Under the pieces are notes generated by a model, which made no database searches, had not been told where the DNA came from, and saw only the letters and a list, made by a program, of their open reading frames with translations. A DNA stretch of 64,000 bases from assembly GCA_001986395.2 (NCBI GenBank), contig MQVO02000001.1, forward strand, positions 2,666,001-2,730,000, read 5' to 3'. The translations under genes were made by a program, and so were the position numbers. This stretch comes from Irpex lacteus (taxonomy: Eukaryota > Basidiomycota > Agaricomycetes > Polyporales > Irpicaceae). Of this stretch, positions 44,289-56,329 are shown piece after piece (the first letter of the stretch is position 1; every line of letters starts with the position of its first letter).

Positions 44289-46296
44289 CTAAAGATGGAC
44301 TAGATGTACTTGCCCCAGCGAGTGTACACGCTCATGCGGGATTATGACTTTGACCCCAAACACCTTCGACCGACGGAATATGTGTGTGCAGTTGTTGGTG
44401 AACGTCTTGAACGTCTTGAACCACGATATCGTCTGAGTTACGGAACTCTGAAGTTGAGCTGCATAATGCGAATAGAGATTTGTTAGTCTAGCATACAGAT
44501 AGAAAAATTCGTTGACTTGAACGAAGTTTGAGGAGGGGGGTAGTAGATTCCCCAAGGGGTAATAAAACGTACCCGATGTTGATGTGCGTCGTCAGTGCGC
44601 CCGCTTCTACGTCATCGTCTTCCTCGTCTTCGTCAGAGCCATACTCGTACTCAATATCCGAGTCCGAGTCACTCAGGAAGTCAGACAGTCCCAATTGTCT
44701 ACCTCGTTGAGGGCGTGCTGTAGGGGATGTTATACTGTCCGCCTTTTCTGCATCTTCCGGGTTGGCTGGTTCATTATCGGTGCGATGGCGACGACCACGT
44801 TGTTGGCGACGAGGAACACGACGCGGTTGAGGTATCGTAGATGTAGAGGAATTAGGAGAGGAATCGTTGAGGCGGAAAAGGGAAGTTACGGCTGATGAAG
44901 ATGTCATTACTCTGTGAAGTATCGTAAGTAAGTGTATCCAAAGGAATGGGGTAGCACGTACGCGATAGTTGTGCCTACTAGAGCGGGTAGAACATTCACA
45001 ATACTGTTCAAATTAAGGTAGACGATGATCTGTTTATTTGATCAAAGGGTTATGGAGACAGTCAGCGGACGGCGCTCGTGACGGGGTTTATCAACTATGC
45101 ATCCAAACGGGTGATAGTAATGGACTCACAGCCATAGGTATACATGTAACACACATGAGCACCGCATATCCCAGGCTCTGCTGGTACAGCATCGATAGTA
45201 ATGGAGAAGATTGTGCGAGAACATCCGAGCGCCTGATGCCGATGAAGGTGAGGATCAAGATGACTATGTGCCATACGACGGCTGCGATCGTCAAATACAG
45301 AAGCGTTAGAATGGTAAGCATCACGTCAATATAGAGGGAGAGAACAGACTGAAGCAATAAAGCGAGAGTAGTCCACGTTGAGTCCTTCCAGCTGAGATGA
45401 CACAGAATTGATGTTCGTCATCCCAAAGAGAGTCTACGGAGAATGCGCCCACTGTCATCATATTAGACATGCGAATCCCTGCATAGATAAGGTAAAGTTG
45501 GGATGCCAGACACTCACAGAGAACGGCAAGGCTGATATCGACAACACAAATTACCGCTAGGAGTTGAGAAACCCATTTGTGATGCTTCCAAAGTACGATG
45601 CTGTAGATGGAAGTGTGAGCGTGGGAGGAAGAACGAGTGAGGTATGCGTACACTCTAAACGCTATGTTAGTGCTTGAGGCTGCTAGAGCGACGTTTCCAG
45701 AAACCTGCGCATGCATCATTTAGATTGATCTATCTAAGGTAAGGGCTCTAGTGGTCCGTGCTATGCACGCACAGCGGTGATTATGATTGGCAACGCTACA
45801 ACAGCACATATGGGTGAGTTGGTATGCTTCTCCAGGAGATAGTATGTGTAACTTGCCTACAGGACCGCAACTATGTACCGTCCGGGGTATGTATGACGAC
45901 AGTACGCTGTTAGAGAGACGGTAGTTAAGGTATGGCTTTGTGACCTCATGAGTATGCATCTCACATGGTGAGCAGCTCGCAAGCGTTCATATATCGAGCT
46001 AAAAAGTACGGGATCTAGCACCAATAACAGTAAGTATCATCGAATTTTACAATAGAGTAGAATATAACTCACATGCGCTACGCGGAATGTCATTCGTCCC
46101 AATATAAGACGGAGTTCGACGTCTTTGAAGGTAAGAGCAATGTACCATCTAGACAGCCACGCGCCGCCACCTGAGTCTCTTGTATCGTGAAGGCGGGCGG
46201 AATGACATACATGTAGCTGCCTAGGACGAATACTGCGGTCTGCCTAAACAGCAGCAGGCTTAGCCTGAGAATCTCTGGACTGTTCCAGTCGACCAT
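44289..46296 (-). CDS. Multi-pass membrane protein, fungal seven-helix type
   Basis: Intron-rich minus-strand gene reconstructed from the ATG at 46296 (MVDWNSPEILRLSLLLFRQ). A first exon ending in a canonical GTATGT donor joins WYIALTFKDVELRLILGRM, then IPYFLARYMNACELLTI, VALAASSTNIAFRV, WVSQLLAVICVVDISLAVL, a helix-rich exon MLTILTLLYLTIAAVVWHI with SLGYAVLMCVTCIPMAV, and NVLPALVGTTIA. A hydrophilic cytoplasmic tail follows, with Arg-rich and then Ser/Asp/Glu-rich segments. The layout (about seven hydrophobic segments, RYxx after the second, polar tail) is that of a large family of Agaricomycete membrane proteins of unknown function. The last exon is uncertain; the stop is placed at 44289. 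Possibly receptor-like, not shown. Confidence 0.65.
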
Positions 46297-46830
46297 TTGA
46301 GGATCCGGGAGTATATGCCTCGCAGAGAGTATCGTTGATCCCTAATATACAGCCTCCTATTCGGATTCCGGAAGGGTGAGGAGCACTTGTGGAAGCAACG
46401 TCAAGCGTGTTGCATGGAGAAAAGATACAGAATCGGAGGCGTTCCTGCGCCTGAACAGCCCGATAGATGTCCAGTGCCGGTGACGAGCTACTAGTACGTG
46501 GAGGACTGACTCGTAGGAATCCTGGGGGGAAGCAAAGTAATAATCAAGAGCAAAACACGACTGACTGGACTGCAACCCGAGCATTCCGGGACTTTTAGAG
46601 TGCTTCTGTAATCGAACGCCACTAGTGTAACCGAATGAATGCCAAACGGGCCTTTCCGCCGCTAATTTGTGAGTGGTGATGGTGTCCAGGGATAGGGCGT
46701 TTATTGGCCAAATAGGGCAATCCGTCACACGCCACAAAGTTGTCGCACTCCTTTTACTGAGCTCAAAATTTCCACGCTTTCTCCGTCCGGCGTCGTTTTC
46801 GCCACCTGAAGTGGCATACTCAGCAACATC
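46297..46830. other. Divergent intergenic region
   Basis: Promoter region between the leftward membrane protein gene and the rightward MYND-finger gene. An open frame at 46357-46737 has no recognisable content. Confidence 0.4.
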
Positions 46831-49015
46831 ATGGAGAGGGAGAAGCTTATGAGAATTCAGAATGATCTGCTGAACAAACCAAAGGCTGTATGCTACCGCT
46901 TTTGAAAAATTTGATCAGCTATAAGACAGATTATTGACGGAATCCTTATCGTGTAGGTTCTCGCAGCGGCAAGGCGCGGCTCTCTGCCCGACCTGGTTGG
47001 TTTGAGTAACTTTTGGCCTGAGACTACGAGAGTCATACGCCCTGTAGAGGTTCTCGATACGTTTTTGTTGCACCTCAAGAAGAATCAAGTCCCTGCCAGC
47101 CTGAGCGGCGGGCTCGAGGTAGTGTTCGGCGCACCCGCGAACAGAGCATTTCAGAGCCTGGTCGGTATAAGCAAAGCGGACCCATCTGTCCGAGCAAATC
47201 AACCCCTCACGGCTCCTTTACTTGACGCTTGGTCGGATATCCACGCGTGGAGCGTTTACTTATTCAAGACCCGCATCGAACCTCTGGATAAGACTGATCT
47301 CAGGAGGAAGAACACGATCTACATGCTCTCTGCCGCCTGGTATACCCTGTCATGTCATGGCCCCCTTCGTCATGTGATGGTTGACACGCCTCAAACCTTG
47401 GAGATTGCTACCAGACTATGGATCGAAGAAGAAGACACCAGCACCGTCTCACAAACTTGAACGAATTCGCCTTTGGGGACATGTCTCATGTATTCTCTTC
47501 TGGAAGACGCTACCTTTGACAGCCTGCAACGGGTACATAAAGCCGCAGGGAAAAAGGCATCGCTCGTAGCGAAACTCGCTATAGGCAACATAAGGAAAGC
47601 TCTGGTGTCTCCTCATCTCAATGGAGCACATCTTACTATACATCTCGAGCTCATCAACCGCATTTCCCGCTACTCCAAACATCCCTTCCGCAACGCACTC
47701 CTCAGCATTAACGCCATATGGGTAGTCACATTCGTATTAGTCAAGCTAGGCAACGCAATGAACTCCAACAACGATCTCACCCTCGTCGACGCCATGGTTT
47801 CCAGCTTCATATATTTGTATAACTGCCTCGAAACTACAGATGGTTTTACGTGGGTTAACCAAGCCATTGGTGCGGGTCTCTTGCAGGCTTTCTGCGACTG
47901 CAGCCCTAAGTTCGGTATGATCCATAAAGAGGACCTCGACATGATCCTGTCGATCTTCAATACTATACTGCCGCGATATCTGGTCTATCGCTCAGTGCTA
48001 GAGTCGATCGACCATTCCATGAAGAAGATCGACCGCGATCTGCACTGGAAGAGGATAGCGGGTAGTATTGCCAAGAAGACGTGGCTCGACTTTCGAACAT
48101 TGGCGGAGGAGCGTCTCGTGGTGACCTGGAAAGCCGAAGTGCTCAAGGACACACGCTTGACCTGTGATAATGTCAAAGTGAGTCCGCTCGTTTTTCATTT
48201 TTTTCTGTGAATATGCCGCTAAAACCTAGTGTACTACTTAGTGCCAGAGAGTAGGAACGAAGGAAGACATGCGGGCTTGCTCTGCGTGCCTGCACACGTA
48301 TTATTGTTCAAAGGTGCGGGTTTTACTCAGTGATAGCCAATTGACTGAAACATTATTCGCAGGAATGCCAAGCGGCTGCGTGGAAGGAGGGGGACCACAA
48401 GACAATGTGCAAGATGAAGCAACAAGAACGTTCAGGTGCGCTTCCACAGCCTTTTCTGTCATCCCACGCTAAGATATATCGAAATTGACAGAAGGAAAAT
48501 CGGAGGCTATATCGAAGAAAGATGCAAAATTCTTCCACGATCTCACGCTGCGAGATGCTATAAAACATCTTCCTCATCTGCGCGGTCTCGCCAAAAAGGA
48601 GTATCCCAATCTTACCTACCACGACGTCGTTGTCAAGATTGACTATACCGTCAATCCACCCACTTACAAGCTGACTCCTCTTACTGGATACAACACTGGT
48701 CAGACAATGGGCACCGCGAACGCCGAAGCCCGTAATGACGCTTTGATCGAGAAAGTGCAAGAAAATCGAGAGAAATATACATTGCTTGAAAGTCATATAG
48801 CAGCTGGGCAAGGGAGGACATGCGTGCTGACGCTGGGAACGGGAGAATTCTGGGTGGCGGACGAGGGTTTGATAGGAGGGGGTCTAGTTGAAGGAGAAAA
48901 TGACGGCGGCGAAGAGCCAGGGCCGGTCACAGCGCTTGACGACGTGGACATGTTCAGGGCGCGAAGAGTACTTAATAGTGTCTTGAAGAATCTAGGCGAG
49001 AAGCCAGCATTCTAG
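46831..49015 (+). CDS. MYND-type zinc-finger protein interrupted by an in-frame TGA
   Basis: Exon 1 is 46831-46887 (MEREKLMRIQNDLLNKPKA), joined by a GTATGC...GTAG intron to 46957 (VLAAARRGSLPDLVGL). A long alpha-helical region, as in Agaricomycete MYND proteins, leads to the finger. The finger is TCDNVKC, then ACSACLHTYYCSK, an intron, and ECQAAAWKEGDHKTMCK, giving the Cys and His/Cys zinc ligands used for protein-protein contact. The C-terminal region TLRDAIKHLPHLRG ends at the TAG of 49013. The frame holds one TGA at 47458-47460 and continues directly after it as TNSPLGTCLMYSLLEDA, with no splice sites that would remove it without breaking the frame. A CGA-to-TGA change in TCGA context would explain it. 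Nonsense allele, sequencing error or readthrough are all possible. The 3' end is 24 bases from the convergent WDR7-like gene. Confidence 0.8.
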
Positions 49016-49039
49016 TTGCCCTTCTTGAATACGTCCCTA

Positions 49040-52000
49040 TTACACACTGAACGTGAGAGTGGCGCCGCGAATGCGTATCTTCACACTACGATCCGAGGGC
49101 CACTCGAACTTCACCAGTTCTAATGTAGCCGCGAGTGTCATATCACCTGAATCGTAATGAGTCAAAATTGAATCACCAATATCCTTCGGAATGAATCATG
49201 AAACAACCTTCGTCGCCAATATGGAAATCATATGTTTTGTACGGGTCTGATCCGCCATGGCCTTGGCGAGGGGGTGCGCCGGGGAGGAAGAAGCTGGTGA
49301 AGCTGGAACCGACCTTCCAGACCAACACAAGATGCTCTTCAAGCGACAATGTAACTAGCCGGCGGCCGTCAGGCGAGAACGCGCAAGCGGTTGTTCGCTT
49401 TGTATGGCCTTCGAGGACGTACAACCGCGTGGCCGTCTTCAGATCATACATGACGACGGCACCTTCGCTGGTACCAATCGCTAGTCTTTGTGAGGGTCCA
49501 TGGAAATCTACAGAGGGATACCTATACGGAGTAGCGTGATTAATGACGTTGATTGCTTCAAGGCAATGAGACTCACGTTTCGACGAGATGGCCAAGAATC
49601 TCCGTTGCAGAGTCAAGTACAGCGTCACGGTTGGCATTGGAGTTGGGGTCAAGAGATTTGACTACAGCTTCAACCAGCCGTGGCAGATTGCTGTACAACA
49701 CGAGCGGTTTCTGCATGGATAAATTGAGCACGACTATCAGCGAGAGCCATTTTACAAGCATACCTTGTGTATGAGGAAAATGACCAGCTGCATCACCGAC
49801 TTCCTATGCTGGACACTCTTAGGTTGAAGAATATCCATCGAGACGGTTGTCATGAAAAGAGGCGAGTTCCCAGAGGCTATCTGTAGAACTGCGGTCCGCG
49901 CTTGCTGGCCGATACTGAAGCCTGTGTCTTTTCTGGAGGACGTAGCAAGTGCGAATAGCGAGCGGAGGATCTCTACTGCGTCCACATGTTGTTGCCAAAC
50001 CGCGAAACCCCGAGAGCACAAATCGATGCCCAAAGCTCTGTGGGGAGAATGCTCGTCGTGCAGGTAGAGTGAGATGGATTTTGCGATATCCGTGAGCACG
50101 CTGCAGCCCATTTGTTAGAAGTGTGCAGTACGTTAAAACGTAAAGAACTTACGGTGATGGTAGTAGCGAATACTTGTCTACTGCCACAGTGCCGCAAATG
50201 AATAAAGCCAATGCACTTGTAGTGGAGTCTCTCTTCGCCTCGCTCTGGGAGCATGGCACTACAACAAGATGAGAGTTTGTCATGTAAAGATAATTTAGAC
50301 GTACGATGCATATGCCAGCCCTCTACCAGGTTGTTAACCTGGTCGTCGGGAAGTCTAGCTACCCCAACTTCGAACAGCTGGCGAGAAGCCGTACGTAGGT
50401 CCGATGCTGCAGAGCTGTCAGCGTGTGCGAAAGGTTCATCATCACAACGACATACATCTTGCACGCAGCCATATACGTGCTAGAGCAACGAGACTGGCTG
50501 CTTGATACGCTTTGCCTACTATTTGCCCAATTGACACGTTGTAGAACGTGGATATGGTTTGTATGCTATCAGGCTTGTCTAAAGAGAGGCCGTTTAATGT
50601 ATGAAAGTGATAGACACGAAAGGACCAACCGTCGTAGAGTAAAAGCGCGTGCAAGAGAGAGATGATGGAGATTGCTCTCAAAGAGGAAACGTCGGGAGAA
50701 AGGCTCCAGGGCTCGCGAGGACCCTCACAAGTATAAATGGACGTTGCGCCAGACCTAGCCACGATACGAGACATTAGCCGACGTAAAGCAAGGCTATCCC
50801 AATGACAGACCTATGTAACCCGAACAATGCCTTATGGGCTCCCAATTTCTCGAGACATATGCGATCGATATCCGAATTTAGGCCAGTGGTAAGGAGCGGC
50901 GATATCAAAGCGCGGAGGAACAGACGTTTCGCTTCGAGATCGGTTTTGCTTTCCTTCTGGCCAATTGCAAGAGTGCCGTTCAGCACTCCAACGCTCAAGG
51001 AGCTCAGTACATCGTCTATATCAAGGATCAAGGTCGATCCTGTTGTTCTCTGGTTAACGGAGCCTTCTCTATGATCGAGTAATAAACTCACCTGCGTCTG
51101 ACAAATGAGAGGCGTTGGTTATTGAAGAAATACCAACTCCTGTTTTCTCACTCTCCCCGACGACCCTGACACAATATATGAGGAATATTTATGAAATTTG
51201 CACGTTAAAAACATACCATTCCATCCATCCACCCTGCTTCAGCATTTCTCCTACTTTATCAGTGCTCATGGATCTCCAAAATTCCCGCGTCTTGATGTCC
51301 CATAGCCTTGCGCGTTGATCTGAGTAGGCCAGCAGAAGATTGTCTTCTCCCAAGCAAACCTTCAACAGAGGGGCCACGGAGGCGGGTACCAGATAGATGC
51401 TGAAAAGACATGAATTAGATTGCTCGTGTCGCTGGTGTTGTGGGTGCAGAGAAATAACATACAATTCGCAACCGTCGAGTGCGATGAGAGCGATAGACCC
51501 ATCTCGGGATATGCATAGCAGACAGCCTTGTAATCGGCCAGACGGTACTTGTATGACTTGCTTTAGGGGTTCGATGAAGACTGTCCATCGAGCGAGCATG
51601 TGCATAGATCTGAATAGGTCGTCAGCAACAACCATGATTTATGACTGAGTTGTACGCACTCATAAGAGTAGATGGCAATCGAGCCGTCGTCAGCGCCCGC
51701 TATTATCCGACGTTCACTAGTTCTGTTCAGCTGTGCGGTAGCAATCGTAGTAACAGTGCCTGCAAGTGGTGCATTGGACATTCTCCCTAATGGGCCTCGT
51801 AGTTTCCGCTGAACTACTGAGGTCAACGTGGTTCGCTCCAGAAAACCATCCGCTATGATCAATGATTCAGTCAGCTCAAGTCAAGGACCAGCTTTGCAGA
51901 TACGCACCATACCCGAGTATCAGGTAATTCAGCTCGAGAGAGAGTAGGGCAGAAACACGAGTTGTCGACTCTTTCTGCGCTGCTTCAATGTCTGCGGCGC

Positions 52001-54177
52001 TTGCTTTCCAGAGACCGTGCTTGATTGGTCCACCCTGGGATGAGGGGTTCAATGCTATGGACTCCAATCTTCTTCTGCCGTCCTTCGTACGCGTAATTAT
52101 GCAGTCACCAGGTCCAAGGATGACGGCTAGATCAACGTCTGATAGGGAATATGACTGAACTAGCGAAGATCTAGAAAACCGTTAATAAGGCAAGGGTACA
52201 TTCATAGTGTAAACCTACTGTGTAACGGAGGATGGAGTCGATTCGCCACCTTGCGCTCCAAGAACGTCCAGCTTCCGGAGTTCTATGATATCCTGGGTAC
52301 GTTTATTACAAGCTCACAGCAGCCTGAAGGGGCCATGCTCACCTTAGTGGACACAGTTACAAGATTATGTTCATGCCTGACAACATCTTGTATTCCTGCT
52401 AGAGGTATAACGGCCAGTACCTGCACAGCAAGACTACTGATGTCGAAGAGCTAGCCGGAAATCAGTACGGTAGCAACAGGCAGCATGTTGTACATACCAA
52501 TAACTGTGACTCCGACCACGCAAGCCCTGACGCAAGGTAACGCGGTGAGTCGAACCGAATTCCTGTGATTGGTTCATCCAACGGCAACAGCCCGAGATCA
52601 ACATTATCGACGAGGTTGATTTCAGTGACCGGGTCGTCGTCTATACCCGCCAGATTCTCTGCGGATTTCAGTCCTCTGAGCGCCTTGAAGGGGTTGGGTA
52701 GCGGTAGATTGGTTGACGAGCCCGTCATAGGAAGGGGGCTGTCTGTGCCTGATGACTTCTTTGACAGTAAAACCCGCTGTTTGATCAAGTGCTTGTTCAC
52801 ATCGAGGTGCAGGAGATGAATCTGGCCTACAGTGAGTGCATTAGGATGATCAATAGAAACAGCTAGCGATTCACTGACCATCGATACTTCCGTGAAGAGA
52901 TATGCCGTGTACTGGTCCCTCAAAGATCCAATCGCCTATCTTGGTCAAGATCACGGCATCTGGGTCTCCTGCACGCTCGATCTGAAGTTCGAAAGCGACA
53001 AGACGAGCATCCTCTACGTTGTTACTCTCAGAGTCCGAAGGGTGCATTGTGGACGTCGTTGCTTCGGACGTGGCACAGACTACTACGAGAAATGACTATA
53101 CACGAAGATGTAAGGGTGTATATTCACCAGTTAGAGAACATAGATTACGTACCTCTGCGTGAGTTACTACATGAAGCGTACGCCAGTGCCAAATGAGAGG
53201 CAGCTTGGAATGTGCTTTAGCACCAGCTGGCACTGGAAACGATCCGCCTTCGCTAGATTCAAATACTTGACATGATCCATCTAGAAGGGAATACACGCCG
53301 ACTTCTCTAGCATATACAGATTAGCTAAAATTTGCCATCTCGGAGAGGCGACTTACCCAGATTCGTGAAGACTCAGAACGAAAGGATGAGGTTCGAGCGG
53401 TTTCAGAGACGTCACAGAGAAGAGGCGTGCACGCTCATTGGGTATGGTATGACATGCTAGATGCCATGTTGCTTCATGGTCACTTGGAAGAACGAGACTG
53501 GGTATGTTCGAGGTAGATGACGGTCGTGAAAGTGAATGGGTAGAGGAAGCTGGTGATAACGGGGTAGACGCTATATGCGCGGAATCTGTCCCCTTGGTAT
53601 GCTCTGCATCACATTTATCTGGAGCGAATGCTTTCTCGACTCCTGGCATGAGGGAATCCACGACGGTCTTATCCTTGACGCCCTTCCTCTTCAGCATATT
53701 CTTCATCTTCTCCTGTTCATCGTCAAAGTCTACAAAGTTCTTGGGAGCTTCGACTTGTGCGGCCGATACGGAGGAGACAACTCGGGGCTTGGTGACATGA
53801 AATGGCGAGTATGTGGATCTGGGAGATGTGGGTGAACGTGAGCGCGGAGAGGAGGCTCTGCGTGGTTTGGTCCGACTGGATAGCAAGGGAGAAAGAGGAG
53901 AGGTCGCCGTTACAGGCGGTGTAGTTTCACGAGGGGAATTGGGTGATATTCTTGAGTGCAGAAGAAACAGACTCCCATCCTCACATCCGACAAACAAGCT
54001 CCCCCTCTGTTCCTCTTCGCCTTCCGGTACGCTGATTGAGATCTGTTTCTGTATGATGTCGGTAGGCGTCGCTTCAGAAAGGCTTCTCGTCACAGAAGCC
54101 CGCCATTCGATCCAAAGGTCAGAGCTAAAGACGTGCTCATCACTGCTGTGGGTTGCATTACACTCAATTGAAGCCAT
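49040..54177 (-). CDS. WDR7 / rabconnectin-3 beta-like WD40 protein
   Basis: Large multi-exon gene. In animals WDR7 works with the Rav1 relative DMXL and Rogdi to assemble and regulate the V-ATPase on endomembranes. The C-terminal block is diagnostic: SLDPNSNANRDAVLDSATEI, RLAIGTSEGAVVMYDLKTAT, ACAFSPDGRRLVTLSLEEH, LVWKVGSSFTSFF and PGAPPRQGHGG, then FEWPSDRSVKIRI and LTFSV at the stop (49040-49042). Upstream are helical repeats (RGFAVWQQHVDAVEILRSLF) and WD40 blades (AGADDGSIAIYSYE, LAYSDQRARLWDIKTREFW). The N-terminal exon starts MASIECNATHSSDEH and holds GSLFVGCEDGSLFLLHS plus a Ser-rich linker. A splice acceptor lies directly before this ATG, so a further upstream exon is possible and the first blades may be unannotated. 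Budding yeast RAVE has no such subunit. Confidence 0.88.
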
Positions 54178-54825
54178 GTCTGAAGTAATAAAGGCGAAGG
54201 AAAGCTTACCACTTTAACCGCAGCGATGAGTCCACGTCGGGCTTTCAAGAGTAATTTAGTCTTGAATTAGAATACTATACGTTGTATGCAGAATCACATT
54301 GAGGTAAGGAGATGATGAGTCGCGCCTTTCAGCCAACACAGGCACTGTGCGTCTAAATCCCGACGCTTTCCAATTCAGGCAAGAAATGATAGACGCCTGA
54401 GCCGGAAGCAGTAAGCGCTCATCACCCAGCAATCCGGCAAAGCCGCGAGGTCGTCAACGTCCAGCAAATCCCTCTCCTCAAGGCCGGCATCCCTCAAGGT
54501 GAGCTCAACTCTGTCGCTATAACGTCTGAGGGGGCTAGGATATGTCGCTGTGTACCCGTTGGACGCATTTGGAGGGTCGGAAAGTGCTGGATTGGATGAG
54601 ATGAGGTTGGATGATGGCGGCACGGCTTGGATGAGGCAGTAGGAGACCACCCCGACGAACCGTCCCCGAACTGCGACCAACGTCTCAGGCTACTCTTCCC
54701 TGCGGCACCTGTACTGCCTTGACTGTGGCAGGCGAATCACACTGCTCGACCTACATCTTCCCCTCCGAGGCGTTATAGTCCAACCACTCTATTCCAAGAC
54801 TAACAAGTTTTCTTTTCAGACAAAA
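54178..54825. other. Divergent promoter region, WDR7-like and ribosomal protein genes
   Basis: About 650 bp between divergent genes. TCTTTTCAG directly upstream of the uL23 start looks like the acceptor of an intron in its 5' untranslated region. A minus-strand open frame at 54375-54680 could in principle contribute upstream exons to the WDR7-like gene, but nothing in it resembles a WD40 blade. Confidence 0.4.
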
Positions 54826-55511
54826 TGGCCACAACAAAGTCGACGAAGGCCAAGACGGCAGCACCCAAGGGTTCGTTCATAGTTTTTGGTTGTTTTGCTG
54901 TGTTCTGAAGTTGTTATAGGCGGCAAGGATGCCAAGGCTAAGGCCGCGAAAAAGGCTGCTCTTGCGGGCACCAACTCTACTTCCAAGCGCAAGACACGCA
55001 CCTCTGTCTCCTTCCACCGCCCCAAGACCCTCCGCCTCGCCCGTGAACCCAAGTACCCCCGCAAATCCATTCCTCATGCACCCCGATTGGATCAGTTCAG
55101 GACGATTGTCTCGTACGTTGCGCATAGCTTATGGGTAATCACATTCACTTATAGGTGCATTTTTACTACAGACCACTGAACACGGAGTCAGCCATGAAGA
55201 AGATTGAGGAGCACAACACCTTGGTCTTCATTGTCGACATCAAGTCCAACAAGCGTCAGATCAAGGATGCTGTTAAGAAGTTGTACGACGTGCAGGCCGC
55301 GAAGGTTAACACCCTCATCCGGTACGTTAGCATGTTCTGATAGGCTATATGCGTACTAACGATTTTTTTATAGACCTGATGGCAAGAAGAAGGCATACGT
55401 CCGTCTCACAGCGGACCACGATGCCCTTGACGTCGCAAACAAGGTATTTGTGTTCGCGCTCTATATAAACCCGAGGTACTGATGGAACTGTCTCAGATCG
55501 GTTTCATCTAA
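54826..55511 (+). CDS. rpl25: 60S ribosomal protein uL23 (L23a/L25)
   Basis: Structural protein of the large ribosomal subunit that binds 25S rRNA at the exit tunnel and contacts nascent-chain factors such as SRP. Five exons: 54826-54870, 54920-55112, 55172-55321, 55374-55443 and 55497-55511. The product begins [22 protein letters not shown], a Lys/Ala-rich extension used in nuclear import. It continues with [20 protein letters not shown], then [37 protein letters not shown] and IGFI at the stop, exactly the family's usual C-terminus. Length, about 157 residues, is normal. Codon use is strongly biased, as expected for a highly expressed gene. The most conserved gene in the window and a good anchor for species placement. 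Confidence 0.98.
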
Positions 55512-56329
55512 ACTGTTTCTGTTCGCGATCGAGTCTACCATTCGCCCGCCGGGGTCTCCGCCCCTCTCACATACTCGGAGATTGTCCTTATTCACACGTC
55601 CTCTGCATTGCCTTTTTCCACGCCATTTTGTATGCGTACCGCTCATGCCGCTAAGTCACCACCTAAGATATGCTGGTACCTTCGTCCGCCTGCCTGAGCC
55701 AACATTTACACAGCTATGTCAGCCATCCACACGCTAAATATGAATAGCTTGCGAGGTCATGGGTGTTAGATTGACTCTCTTGAAGAAATCACATTCGCTG
55801 ACATCTCCCACTATCAGTGCGTTGCATGCACGTAAATATTACTCGTCCTCTTGCCACGAGGTGATAGACGGATATGATGTGGCGTTGGTCGCCTTTTCTG
55901 AGTGCGTATGTCAATTACACGATACAAGGAATTATCGACGTGATGTAAAGGCAGACGAACGCTGAATACATCGAAGCTCAGGTATGCCAATGTCCCATGT
56001 CAGATGAGCCATGCGTATCTGAGGTGCCGGAACAGGCTTCTGTTGGACAACAGTTTCAGTGTCCAGGATCTAGGTCACATTGTGCCATGCACTACGTGAG
56101 TGCACGCCTCGATAAGGCTTGAAGCTCGAGGTCTCCTTCGCAGGCGGTAGCCGATCTTTCACATTGAATGGCCAAGTCAGTACCATCATTCTGCCATTTT
56201 CAACCCCGTCAATGGTTTCAGCGGTAAGGATCATCGACTTCGGAACGCCGACGCATTCCCATTGTTTATAGTGGCCGCTGTCTGCGAGTGGTGAGTGTTC
56301 GTCCCATTGACCTCGCCTGCCCTATTGGC
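55512..56329. other. Intergenic stretch before P450 member 4
   Basis: Contains the 3' region of the ribosomal protein gene and the promoter of the next P450. No further gene or repeat recognised. Confidence 0.4.

Noticed and set aside
46357..46737. 126-codon minus-strand open frame between the membrane protein and MYND genes
   Set aside because: No start context, splice structure or recognisable motif; lies in a divergent promoter region.
54375..54680. Minus-strand open frame that might be the N-terminus of the WDR7-like gene
   Set aside because: Starts at a non-ATG codon after a stop, has no WD40-like pattern and does not join in frame to the exon at 54177 by any clear splice sites.
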